This document shows, one piece after another, positions 1-7,584 of a DNA stretch of 64,000 nucleotides. The stretch's first letter is position 1. Each line of letters begins with the position of its first letter. Below the pieces are notes generated by a model, which saw only the letters and a program-made list of their open reading frames with translations, searched no databases and had not been told where the DNA came from. Location: NCBI GenBank assembly GCA_964454975.1, contig CAYVVD010000006.1, forward strand, positions 1-64,000, written 5' to 3'. Both the position numbers and the translations under genes were made by a program. The stretch comes from CAYVVD01 sp964454975 (lineage in GTDB: Bacteria > Bacteroidota > Ignavibacteria > Kapaibacteriales > UBA2268).

Positions 1-679
1 CATAAGGATTATGAAGCCCCTTGATGCAATGAAATTTACGCTTGAAAGAATTCGCAAAGGACTGGATACAATATCAGTAACCGGAAATGTACTCAGGGAC
101 TACCTTACTGACTTGTTCCCGATACTAGAATTGGGCACAAGCGCGAGGATGTTATCAATAGTTCCGCTCCTGAATGGCGGCGGGCTTTTTGAAACAGGCG
201 CCGGAGGCTCAGCACCCAAGCACGTACAGCAGATGCTCAAAGAAGGGCACTTGCGATGGGATTCATTGGGCGAGTATTGTGCTCTTGTTCCATCGCTCGA
301 GCTTGCTGTAGAGAAAACAGGTAATCAGAAGTTGGCTGTGCTTGCTGAAACTCTGGACCAGGCAATAGGTAAGTACCTGGAAAATGGCAGGTATCCATCT
401 CGCAAAGTGAATGAAATTGACAACCGCGGCAGTTCGTATTATTTGGCTTTGTATTGGGCACAGGCTCTGTCTGCACAGGAAAAAGATAAAGAATTAAAAG
501 CACGTTTTTCGGATGTAGCTCAAAAGCTCGAAATGAACGAAACAAAAATCAACGAAGAAATGCTTGCTGTGCAGGGAAGTCCGGTTGATTTGGGTGGATA
601 TTACATGCCCGATGATGAAAAGGCTAACAAAGTGATGCGCCCAAGCATAACATTAAACGCGATAATTGATGCGCTTTGA
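1..679 (+). CDS. icd: NADP-dependent isocitrate dehydrogenase, monomeric type (3' part)
   Basis: This is the last 226 or so residues of a monomeric (IDH-II type) isocitrate dehydrogenase, which oxidatively decarboxylates isocitrate to 2-oxoglutarate in the TCA cycle with NADP. The family is about 740 residues, so roughly 500 residues lie left of the window. The codons at 2-10 continue the reading frame upstream of the first ATG (position 11) and fit the family, so that ATG is internal. Diagnostic stretches are DTISVTGNVLRDYLTDLFPI, ELGTSARMLSIVPL and GGGLFETGAGGSAPKHVQQ, then the conserved EIDNRGS and YYLALYWAQAL. The C-terminus is complete. Identity is secure. A 9-bp inverted repeat follows 25 bases after the stop. 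Confidence 0.95.
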   Translation, partial: IRIMKPLDAMKFTLERIRKGLDTISVTGNVLRDYLTDLFPILELGTSARMLSIVPLLNGGGLFETGAGGSAPKHVQQMLKEGHLRWDSLGEYCALVPSLELAVEKTGNQKLAVLAETLDQAIGKYLENGRYPSRKVNEIDNRGSSYYLALYWAQALSAQEKDKELKARFSDVAQKLEMNETKINEEMLAVQGSPVDLGGYYMPDDEKANKVMRPSITLNAIIDAL

Positions 680-703
680 TAAAATTGTAAATAATTATAT
701 ATT

Positions 704-728
704 AAGGACGGGTACCAAGCCCGTCCTT
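704..728. terminator. 9-bp inverted repeat after icd
   Basis: Perfect arms AAGGACGGG (704-712) and CCCGTCCTT (720-728) with a 7-base loop sit downstream of the icd stop codon. There is no T-run after the right arm, so it is either a weak terminator or a REP-like palindrome. The position favours transcript-end stabilisation, but function is inferred. Confidence 0.45.
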
Positions 729-753
729 ACTGTTGAATTCTGAGTATTTAAAC

Positions 754-999
754 TTACCCTAACCTGAAATTCTCTATGCTTTTTAAGACGTTCTCCTTGT
801 ATGTTCTACCGATAGGGAGTTCATAGTTTTTGAATTTAATATAGCTTCCGTTAATACTTTCAATCTTTGAAACATTTATAATGTAGGATTTGTGAACGCT
901 CAGGTTATAGGAGAATAAGCTAATATTAAAGACAATATAGCTTTCTTGCACTTTGGTGATAAAATACTCGATTCTCTCTATGCAGTTGTAATTGAATGG
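754..999 (-). pseudogene. LytTR DNA-binding domain remnant
   Basis: The minus-strand frame is open from 999 down to the stop at 754. It ends with a recognisable C-terminal half of a LytTR DNA-binding domain, the output domain of AlgR/LytR-type response regulators: LSVHKSYIINVSKIESI, then LPIGRTYKENVLKSI. The usual first half of LytTR and any receiver domain are missing, and an in-frame stop lies at 1000-1002. The opposite strand holds another gene fragment starting inside it. This looks like the tail of a regulator gene left by a rearrangement. A misassembly near the scaffold gap is the alternative. Confidence 0.6.
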
Positions 1000-1462
1000 T
1001 CAAATCCAAACATGGATTTTATGTTTTCAAATAAAGTGACAGTTTTCTTTCAAGCTGAAGACAAATCCATTGGAACAGCAGAATGTACTGAAGAATTCGA
1101 TGTAACTGCGAAAGTACCTTATGAAGGCGATCCCGACCTCCTCGAAGAAGGCACACTCCCAGAAGGCAAAACCATGCAAACAATAGCTCTTCACCTGACC
1201 AATATGAATGTGTACGAGGAGCCGATCCATAGTCTCTCCCAATCCTGCCATTGAATCTATTGAATTAACTTTAGGTGAGGATATGGCAAGTGGAATAAAT
1301 TACGTTGAAATTTACAATATTTCAGGAGCTTTATTGAAATCAGTTGAAATGGAGAGTGCCTATAGCACGATTAATATTAGTGAATTTGCTTCAGGAAAGT
1401 ATATCCTTGTGATTAACTCTGAAAGTAGAATTATTGCTAAGCAACTTGTTATTTCAAGATAA
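919..1462 (+). pseudogene. Frameshifted C-terminal fragment of a T9SS-sorted secreted protein
   Basis: Two overlapping plus-strand frames make one broken coding region. The first is open from 919 to 1254 and I do not recognise it (acidic, with AECTEEFDVTAKVPYEGD). The second, to 1462, carries a C-terminal T9SS type A sorting domain: IVSPNPAIESIEL, YVEIYNISGALLKSVEM, ISEFASGKYILVI, ending KQLVISR. The natural join is a one-base shift near 1225-1240, where frame 1 reads NVYEEPI and frame 2 enters IVSPNPA. No start codon or signal peptide is visible, so this is a 3' fragment. It could be a true pseudogene or an assembly error, since a gap lies 24 bases after its stop. Confidence 0.6.
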
Positions 1463-1475
1463 GTTATTGATAAAA

Positions 1476-1554
1476 AAAAGGCGGCNNNNNNNNNNCGGCC
1501 TTGTTCTATAATACCCCTGGAACAATACCTCCCTTTAGTCCCGGGCCGCCTTTT
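1476..1554. terminator. Bidirectional terminator-like inverted repeat interrupted by an assembly gap
   Basis: Perfect 10-bp arms AAAAGGCGGC (1476-1485) and GCCGCCTTTT (1545-1554) lie between two converging coding regions. On the minus strand the second arm runs into eight T's; on the plus strand it is followed by a T-rich stretch. A smaller repeat, TTGTTC/GAACAA, sits in the loop. The 10-N gap lies directly next to the left arm. Confidence 0.55.
1486..1495. other. Scaffold gap (10 N)
   Basis: Ten N's. The second gap in this window has the same length, so this is probably a fixed-size placeholder rather than a measured distance. The true amount of missing sequence is unknown. Confidence 0.95.
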
Positions 1555-1555
1555 A

Positions 1556-2263
1556 TTATTTTCCTGCAATCAGATCAAGCGCCCTTTGGGCAATTTTGCC
1601 CAGTGAATCCGTTATTATCTCATTGTCCGAATAAACAGAAATCTGTGATTTATCTTCAACGAGCTTCTCAATTCTTTCCCTTGCCATTCTGAACTTGAGC
1701 TCTCCTGAGATAGAACATAGGAGGGCTTTTGTCTGAGGTTCTTCTTCGGTAGAGAATGCTTTTAGAATGTGTCCTTTGTATTCAGTCAGATGTTGAGGAT
1801 AGCTTTGTGAAAGTTTTAAAATTCCCCACCATGCACCTGTGCGGAGCGGAGGATGGTCCAGGTAGTTTGTTTCATGTGCAGGGGTTTCATAAACGTATGA
1901 AAAAAATATTCCTGCAAATTTGATGGTATGCTTTTCAGAGATACTAATAATTGTTGCAAGAGATTCAGGGATTCCCCAGGGAATATTACCCGATTCCTCG
2001 CTTGTCATCCAAATCATCCTTCGGATAAGGTCATCATATTTTTCTTCGTTTTGATCAAGCAGCCAATTCGCAAAGATTCCGAAACTCTCAATAGCTCGCC
2101 ATTTTATCATTGCCTCCCGGTGTAGCAATAACTTAAACAGCACCTGCTGTGTTTTGTGGCCTTGCCCCTCGATAATTTCTTGAATTCCTTCTTGCCAGGA
2201 TCCGGATTTTAGAATAGTAATAATTTTTTCTTTGAGAGAACGTGTGCTGAATTTTGTTGTCAT
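1556..2263 (-). CDS. HEAT-repeat-like protein (DVU0298-like family)
   Basis: A cytoplasmic helical protein of about 235 residues with no signal peptide. It resembles DVU0298-type HEAT-like proteins through the central IRRMIWMTSEESGNIPWGIPE stretch (shown in part) and a later HPPLRTGAWWGILKL segment. The biochemical role of that family is not known to me. The ATG at 2263 is preferred over an upstream GTG at 2290, because residues before it are poorly conserved in character (basic, IKKR). It is divergent from rlmD with a very short intergenic region, and it ends at the gapped terminator. Confidence 0.6.
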   Translation of the reverse strand: MTTKFSTRSLKEKIITILKSGSWQEGIQEIIEGQGHKTQQVLFKLLLHREAMIKWRAIESFGIFANWLLDQNEEKYDDLIRRMIWMTSEESGNIPWGIPESLATIISISEKHTIKFAGIFFSYVYETPAHETNYLDHPPLRTGAWWGILKLSQSYPQHLTEYKGHILKAFSTEEEPQTKALLCSISGELKFRMARERIEKLVEDKSQISVYSDNEIITDSLGKIAQRALDLIAGK

Positions 2264-2291
2264 GCTTCGTTTTTTAATATAATTTAACACA

Positions 2292-3701
2292 ATGGCAAGA
2301 AAGAGAAAAAGTTTAGAGTTAAAAATTGAATCAATTGGGACTGGTGGTGTTTCGGTAGCTCGTGAAAATGGAGTTGTATATTTCGTTAAGGGCGGTGTGC
2401 CGGGTGATATCGTTGTTGCTGATGAACTACGCAGAAAGAAGAGTTACCGTGAAGCAATTGTAAACAAAATATTAGTAAGCTCGGAAGACAGAGTAGAGCC
2501 ACCATGCCGGTTTTTCAGCGATTGCGGGGGGTGCACATGGCAGCATCTGGACTATAATAAGCAATTATATTGGAAGAAGCAGAATGTAATTGATTCATTT
2601 GAGCGGCTTGGCGGGTTTAATGATCCAAACGTGTCAGACACACTTCCTTCACCAAAACAATACCATTACCGAAATAAAATGGAATTTACATTCAACTCTT
2701 CCCGTTGGCTTACACAAAGAGAAATTGAGAGCGGGGAAAATTTCGAGGACAGGAATTTTGCGCTTGGGTTACATGCACCAGGCCGATTCGATAAAGCAAT
2801 TGACATTGATAATTGCCTTTTACAGAGCGAGGAAGCAAACAGTTTACTTAATCCAATCAGGGATAAAGCGATTGAATTAGGAGTTAGCGCTTATAATCCA
2901 AGGAAACATGAGGGATTTCTTCGAAATCTGATAATTCGCTCTAACAAAAATGGCAACCTTATGGTTGGTCTGCTTACTAACTCTGATAGAAATGAAAACG
3001 AAAGGAAGTATATAAGTTGGTTTAGAGAAAATTTTTCTAAAGAATTTTTATTCATAAAGACACAATTCCATGCAATTAATGAAACAAAATCACCTGTCGC
3101 AATTGGAGAAATTCAGTTTATTAATGGATATGAGTACCTTGAAGAAGATATTTTGGGAGTGAAATTTAGAATTTCACCTTTTTCATTTTTTCAGACAAAT
3201 TCATTTCAACTTGATAAATTCATTGGGAATATTGTTGACTATGCGGGCTTGAAAAACGATGATACTGTTTGGGATCTCTATTGCGGTGCAGGTTCGATTA
3301 CACTGCCGGCAGCAAAAAAATGCAGCAGAATCTATGGAATTGAATTGAATGAAGGTGCAATTCTGGATGCTAAAACTAATGCTCATGCAAATGGTATTCA
3401 AAACGCAGATTTTTTTGCTCATGACCTTCACTCTAAAGAATCTGCAATACTATTAGAATCTATTCCAACCCCTGATGTTATTATAATTGATCCTCCACGT
3501 GCCGGAATGCACAAGAACCTGGTAGATTTAATACTTCAGTCAGATGCAAAGCGAATTGTTTATGTAAGTTGCAACCCTGCTACTCAGGCACGGGATTGCG
3601 CTATCATGAAAGAGCAATATGATATCAAAGAAATTCTGCCAGTTGATATGTTCCCACATACATTTCATATTGAATCAATTGCAATGTTGGAGAGAAAATG
3701 A
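2292..3701 (+). CDS. rlmD: 23S rRNA (uracil-5-)-methyltransferase, RlmD/RumA type
   Basis: A SAM-dependent RNA m5U methyltransferase of the TrmA/RlmC/RlmD family, 469 residues, normal length. Residues 1-60 form a TRAM RNA-binding domain (IGTGGVSVAREN). An Fe-S cluster site is visible as C72, C78, C81 and C175 (PPCRFFSDCGGCTWQH). The SAM motif is VWDLYCGAGSITLPAA, followed by IDPPRAGMH, and the catalytic cysteine is C427 in YVSCNPATQARD. Which rRNA or tRNA uracil it targets cannot be read from sequence; the symbol reflects the closest general type. Its stop overlaps the queE start by four bases (ATGA), so the two are translationally coupled. Confidence 0.88.
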   Translation: MARKRKSLELKIESIGTGGVSVARENGVVYFVKGGVPGDIVVADELRRKKSYREAIVNKILVSSEDRVEPPCRFFSDCGGCTWQHLDYNKQLYWKKQNVIDSFERLGGFNDPNVSDTLPSPKQYHYRNKMEFTFNSSRWLTQREIESGENFEDRNFALGLHAPGRFDKAIDIDNCLLQSEEANSLLNPIRDKAIELGVSAYNPRKHEGFLRNLIIRSNKNGNLMVGLLTNSDRNENERKYISWFRENFSKEFLFIKTQFHAINETKSPVAIGEIQFINGYEYLEEDILGVKFRISPFSFFQTNSFQLDKFIGNIVDYAGLKNDDTVWDLYCGAGSITLPAAKKCSRIYGIELNEGAILDAKTNAHANGIQNADFFAHDLHSKESAILLESIPTPDVIIIDPPRAGMHKNLVDLILQSDAKRIVYVSCNPATQARDCAIMKEQYDIKEILPVDMFPHTFHIESIAMLERK

Positions 3702-4378
3702 AGATTCCGGAAAATATAGCCGGGCTTGAATATAATATCTCAGAGATATTTTATTCCATCCAGGGGGAAGGTACAGGAGCAGGGCTGCCATGCACATTTA
3801 TCCGCTTGCAGGGATGCATGCTGCGCTGTACTTGGTGCGACACTCCCTACGCGCTTGATATTAAAGAAAAAGCATTTGTAATAAGCGCTGAAGATATTAT
3901 AAGGGAGATTGAGAAAAATAATTGCAAACTACTTTGTTTTACAGGTGGCGAACCGCTTTTCCAGGAAAATGTATATCCCTTGATTCATTACTTATTAGAC
4001 CTTGATTACACTGTAACAGTGGAAACCAGCGGTAATATTTACCTCGATAAACTCGACATGCGGGCCATAAAAATACTTGATTTAAAATGCCCAGGCTCAG
4101 GGATGAGCAAAAGCAATGATTACAGGAATATTGAACTGCTTTCTAAAGATGATGAAGTAAAGTTTGTCGTAAAAGACAGGGTAGATTTTGATTGGGCTTT
4201 AAAAGTTATAAATAAATATAAAATCGATTCGAAATGCGGGGCAATAATCATATCACCGGTGTTCGAAAAACTAAACTACAAGGAGCTTGCGGAATGGATA
4301 CTTAACTCCAAAATTCAGCTAAGGCTGCAATTACAAATCCATAAATATATATGGGGCCCCCAGGTAAGAGGAGTATGA
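3698..4378 (+). CDS. queE: 7-carboxy-7-deazaguanine synthase (radical SAM)
   Basis: QueE converts 6-carboxytetrahydropterin to 7-carboxy-7-deazaguanine, the ring-contraction step of queuosine/7-deazaguanine synthesis. At 226 residues it has the compact QueE length. It shows the N-terminal YSIQGEGTGAGLPCTFIRLQ, the radical-SAM cysteines C40, C44 and C47 in QGCMLRCTWCDTPYA, FTGGEP, and the C-terminal LQLQIHKYIWGP. Co-translation with the RNA methyltransferase gene fits a shared RNA-modification theme. The other que genes are not in this window. Confidence 0.92.
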   Translation: MKIPENIAGLEYNISEIFYSIQGEGTGAGLPCTFIRLQGCMLRCTWCDTPYALDIKEKAFVISAEDIIREIEKNNCKLLCFTGGEPLFQENVYPLIHYLLDLDYTVTVETSGNIYLDKLDMRAIKILDLKCPGSGMSKSNDYRNIELLSKDDEVKFVVKDRVDFDWALKVINKYKIDSKCGAIIISPVFEKLNYKELAEWILNSKIQLRLQLQIHKYIWGPQVRGV

Positions 4379-4411
4379 AGTACTACCGGATGATTACAGT
4401 TATTCTTTACG

Positions 4412-4445
4412 AGATTTATTCCACTTCGGAAGTGGAGTACGTCTT
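4412..4445. repeat. Palindromic intergenic repeat, copy 1
   Basis: A 34-base palindromic element centred on CCACTTCGGAAGTGG, between converging queE and egtD. It matches 48734-48767 at 27 of 34 positions by hand alignment, so it is a dispersed repeat rather than a local terminator. The arms around ACTT-CGG-AAGT form a hairpin. Confidence 0.6.
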
Positions 4446-4523
4446 AAATCTAATACAACTGAAATATTTGAAATATCAAGGTTATTTCAAAAACAACAAA
4501 TTAAACTAATTGTATAATGAAAT

Positions 4524-5474
4524 TTATTTCTGCCAAAGGCTGTCTGTGAAATAATGCTTGCAGTCATAAAAATTATCAGTAATTCTAAACCCTGAATCTT
4601 GGGCAAGCTTTTCGATTTGAGTTATTGTGTACTTCTGAGAAACTTCCACAAATACAGGTTCAGCATACTCAAAATGAAATGTTTTACTTAGTTTTTCTAT
4701 AAATACTTCCTGCTTTTTTTTGCTGATGATATAGCTTTTAGCTTCACCGTTTTCAGGATTGTACAAAGGGTAGTGATCGAATCGGTCTATGTCAAAGTTA
4801 CCACCAAGCTCTCTGTTAATCCTTTCGAGGAGATTAAGATTAAAAGCCCTGGTGATACCATATTTATCATCATATGCTTCTTTTATGATATAAGGATCTT
4901 TTATAAGGTCGAATCCAATAAGCAGGTAATCAGCATCATTTAAATTATCATTAATATTACTTAGAAATTTAACAGCGGAATCAAGGCTGAAATTGCCAAT
5001 GTTTGAACCAAGGAATAGCACAAAATTCCTGCCGTTAATGTCTGTCTTGAGGTTGGCAAGAGCTTTAAAATACTCCATATTCATTGGCTCAATAGTAATC
5101 CCATTTAATTTTCCGTTAATATTATCCTTGAGAGAATCAATAGCTTCTATCGAAATATCAATCGGAATATATTTAAATTTCTGACCATTACTATTAAAAG
5201 CCTTTAAAAGCTCAATAGTTTTAAAACCGTCGCCCGCGCCAAATTCAACCAGGTTGATGTGTTCCATTCCATTTGAAGCGATTTCCAACATTTCCCGGGA
5301 ACTACTCCTCAATATCTCAAATTCACAGTCAGTCAGATAATATTCAGGCATCTGCATAATCATTTGAAATAAGCGGCTGCCCTTTTCATTATAGAAGTAT
5401 TTTGATGGCAGGTATTTAGGATACGAGCTTAATCCTTTATCTACATCTAAAGCAAATTCATTATTTTTTTCCAT
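4524..5474 (-). CDS. egtD: L-histidine N-alpha-methyltransferase (ergothioneine biosynthesis)
   Basis: EgtD trimethylates histidine to hercynine using SAM. It is 316 residues, close to the usual 320. Family features are LPSKYFYNEKGSRLF, MPEYYLTDCEFEIL, the SAM loop NLVEFGAGDGFKTIELL, FLGSNIGNFS and VFVEVSQKYT. The last contains a glutamate that aligns by eye with the substrate-binding Glu of mycobacterial EgtD. The position of the second specificity residue (Met252 there) seems to be replaced near NGEAKSYIIS. Its start overlaps the egtB stop by one base (TAATG), so the two genes form one translational unit in the order egtB, egtD. Confidence 0.9.
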   Translation of the reverse strand: MEKNNEFALDVDKGLSSYPKYLPSKYFYNEKGSRLFQMIMQMPEYYLTDCEFEILRSSSREMLEIASNGMEHINLVEFGAGDGFKTIELLKAFNSNGQKFKYIPIDISIEAIDSLKDNINGKLNGITIEPMNMEYFKALANLKTDINGRNFVLFLGSNIGNFSLDSAVKFLSNINDNLNDADYLLIGFDLIKDPYIIKEAYDDKYGITRAFNLNLLERINRELGGNFDIDRFDHYPLYNPENGEAKSYIISKKKQEVFIEKLSKTFHFEYAEPVFVEVSQKYTITQIEKLAQDSGFRITDNFYDCKHYFTDSLWQK

Positions 5475-6745
5475 TATAAGTCGTTTTCCGCTAACCTGAT
5501 ACCACTTATTAACCAGCGTTTTTCAGGGTGGAAAAAATTCCTGTATGTGTGCCTGATATGTGAAATTGGTGTTGCAAATGAGCCACCGCGAAGAACCATC
5601 TGGTTTATCATAAATTTAGAATTGTATTCACCAAGAGCGCCCTTGTCCTTCCGGTATCCCGGGTAGGGGAGATATGCGCTTCCTGTCCATTCCCAGCAGT
5701 CGCCCCAAAATTGCATATTATTCCCTGATTTTGGAATTGGTCGGAATATCTTGCTTTCCAGCAGATTGGAATCTATGTTATTTTCAGGGTGGTGGAGCTT
5801 TGCGGCAGTTTCCCACTCGAACTCTGTTGGAAGCCTCTTACCGGCCCAACGGGCGAAAGCTTCAGCTTCATAGTAACTGACATGTGATACAGGAGCATCC
5901 AGATCAAGCTTGTGAAGGCCGCTTAGGTTATAATTCAGCCATCCATCTTCTGAATTTTGCCAGTATAAGGGGCATAAAATATTCTTTTCATTTATCCAAT
6001 CCCAACCATCTGAAAGCCACAGGTTGAAATCTTTGTATCCGCCATCTTTAATAAAATCAAGATACTCCCAATTTGTTACAAGCCTGTCTGCAATTTTGTA
6101 AGATTGAAGGAATACCTTGTGGGGAGCCTTTTCATTGTCATAAAAAAAATCCGGTTTGTTATGACCAATATCATAGATCCCCTTAGGTATTTCAACGAAC
6201 CTTAGTCCTGATGTCCGGGAGTTTATGGCTTTATGTTTAACATATCCGGGTTGAAGCGGGTTGTTTCCAAGAATATACTTTATATCATAAATCATCAGTT
6301 CCTGGTGCTGCTGCTCATGGTTTATCCCGAGTTCGAGAAGAAATAAAGAATGTTCATCCTGGTTGACTTTAAAAAATTCAAATATTTCATTGTCAACATA
6401 CTCACGATAATTTAATATCTCTTCGATTGTTGGGCGGGACAAGTTACCCCTATCAGCCTTTAAAACACGCTTTCCGACGTTTTCATAATAGCTGTTAAAG
6501 AAATAGCTGAAATCTTCATGGAATGGTTTATATCCCTTTAACTTAGGAATCAAAATAAATGTCTCAAAAAACCATGTTGAATGGCCAAGATGCCATTTAG
6601 GAGGACTAACATCTAAAATTGGCTGCACAACAAGGTCTTCAGGTTTTAATGGTTGACAGAGTTTTACTGTAAAATCTCTGGTTTCTTTATAGCTGTCAAG
6701 AATACCGATTAACTGAGGCATGAAAACAATGGAATTGTAATACAT
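5474..6745 (-). CDS. egtB: Ergothioneine sulfoxide synthase EgtB
   Basis: EgtB is a non-heme iron enzyme that joins hercynine to a thiol (cysteine or gamma-glutamylcysteine) with oxygen to give the sulfoxide precursor of ergothioneine. It is 423 residues. An N-terminal DinB-like helical domain carries the iron histidines in WHLGHSTWFFE and HEQQHQELM. The C-terminal formylglycine-generating-enzyme fold shows APVSHVSYYEAEAFARWAG, LPTEFEWE, GDCWEWTGS and VLRGGSFATP. An internal ATG eight codons in is an alternative start; neither has a clear ribosome binding site. There is no egtC or egtE gene here, so the thiol donor and the lyase step are unresolved. Confidence 0.93.
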   Translation of the reverse strand: MYYNSIVFMPQLIGILDSYKETRDFTVKLCQPLKPEDLVVQPILDVSPPKWHLGHSTWFFETFILIPKLKGYKPFHEDFSYFFNSYYENVGKRVLKADRGNLSRPTIEEILNYREYVDNEIFEFFKVNQDEHSLFLLELGINHEQQHQELMIYDIKYILGNNPLQPGYVKHKAINSRTSGLRFVEIPKGIYDIGHNKPDFFYDNEKAPHKVFLQSYKIADRLVTNWEYLDFIKDGGYKDFNLWLSDGWDWINEKNILCPLYWQNSEDGWLNYNLSGLHKLDLDAPVSHVSYYEAEAFARWAGKRLPTEFEWETAAKLHHPENNIDSNLLESKIFRPIPKSGNNMQFWGDCWEWTGSAYLPYPGYRKDKGALGEYNSKFMINQMVLRGGSFATPISHIRHTYRNFFHPEKRWLISGIRLAENDL

Positions 6746-6795
6746 TTTACTAATGCAGTTATTACGTAAAATAGAGGATTGTAGTCTAATTAATA

Positions 6796-7527
6796 TTAGA
6801 GATTTTCAGAGATGATTTTGTGAAAAATTTTGTTCCAGCTTTTCCAGTTGCGGGAATACTCAGGTCTCCAAATCTGCGTGTTGCAGGTGATTCCTTTATC
6901 ACCGAGAATGTTGGAGAGTCTTTCTGAATCATGAGGGTATTCATTCTCGCCGGAACCGGACAGTATATATATATGGCGCCTTTTTGTAAGGAATTCCAGC
7001 CAGTAACTGTCAGTCAGGTTTGGAAGGTAATGAACCGGTGAATTAAAGTAGCAGTTGTCATCAAAAAAACCGTTTGTCAGATGGTAAATGTCGTAATTTC
7101 CATCAACGGCAATTGTACCGAGGAATAAATCGGGCCGGCGGAAAAATGTGTTTGCTGCATGAAAAGCACCTGTGTGAGCTCCCATCGTAAGCATTGGAAT
7201 CGGACCGGCGCAATCCTCATGAACAAAGGGGACAAGTTCATCAATCAGGAAATTATTAAATGCATAATGAAGGCGTGAGCTTTCTTCTCCATTTTGCATT
7301 TCACTGAGCCAGCTGTCATGGTTAATTGTATCAACTGTATAAATCTTGATTTTTCCACTATTAATCATTGGAGATAGCACTTTCATCAACCCGTTTTTCT
7401 CAGGTTCTTCGCACTCGTCCGTGAATGCAGGGAACATTATCAGGATTATACCAAAATGCCCATAAACCCCGATTTTCATTTCGCGGTGCAAGTGTTCACT
7501 CTTCCAGCCTATAACTTGTTTTTTCAT
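6796..7527 (-). CDS. Esterase-fold (alpha/beta hydrolase) protein lacking the serine nucleophile
   Basis: A 243-residue cytoplasmic protein resembling the putative esterase family (PF00756/COG4947 type). A conserved-looking block, MLTMGAHTGAFHAANTFFRR, sits where catalytic members have a nucleophile elbow such as G-A-S-x-G-A-Y-H. Here the serine position is His (GAHTGA). The following PDLFLGTIAVDGNYD and the late SGSGENEY region fit the fold. It lies between thiN and egtB on the same strand (50 bases before egtB). Catalytic activity is doubtful. A lectin-like, binding or structural role is possible, but no function can be assigned. Confidence 0.6.
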   Translation of the reverse strand: MKKQVIGWKSEHLHREMKIGVYGHFGIILIMFPAFTDECEEPEKNGLMKVLSPMINSGKIKIYTVDTINHDSWLSEMQNGEESSRLHYAFNNFLIDELVPFVHEDCAGPIPMLTMGAHTGAFHAANTFFRRPDLFLGTIAVDGNYDIYHLTNGFFDDNCYFNSPVHYLPNLTDSYWLEFLTKRRHIYILSGSGENEYPHDSERLSNILGDKGITCNTQIWRPEYSRNWKSWNKIFHKIISENL

Positions 7528-7584
7528 TTGTTTTGAATTGTTAACGAATGCAATTTATGTAACTATTTATATAGATTAAAGAAT

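Noticed and set aside
237..545. Minus-strand frame inside icd
   Set aside because: It is antisense to a highly conserved coding region and has no family pattern.
4391..4510. 39-codon frame after queE, resembling a 22-codon frame at 48737
   Set aside because: The shared YSTS-VEY residues come entirely from the palindromic repeat; the rest is too short to support a gene.
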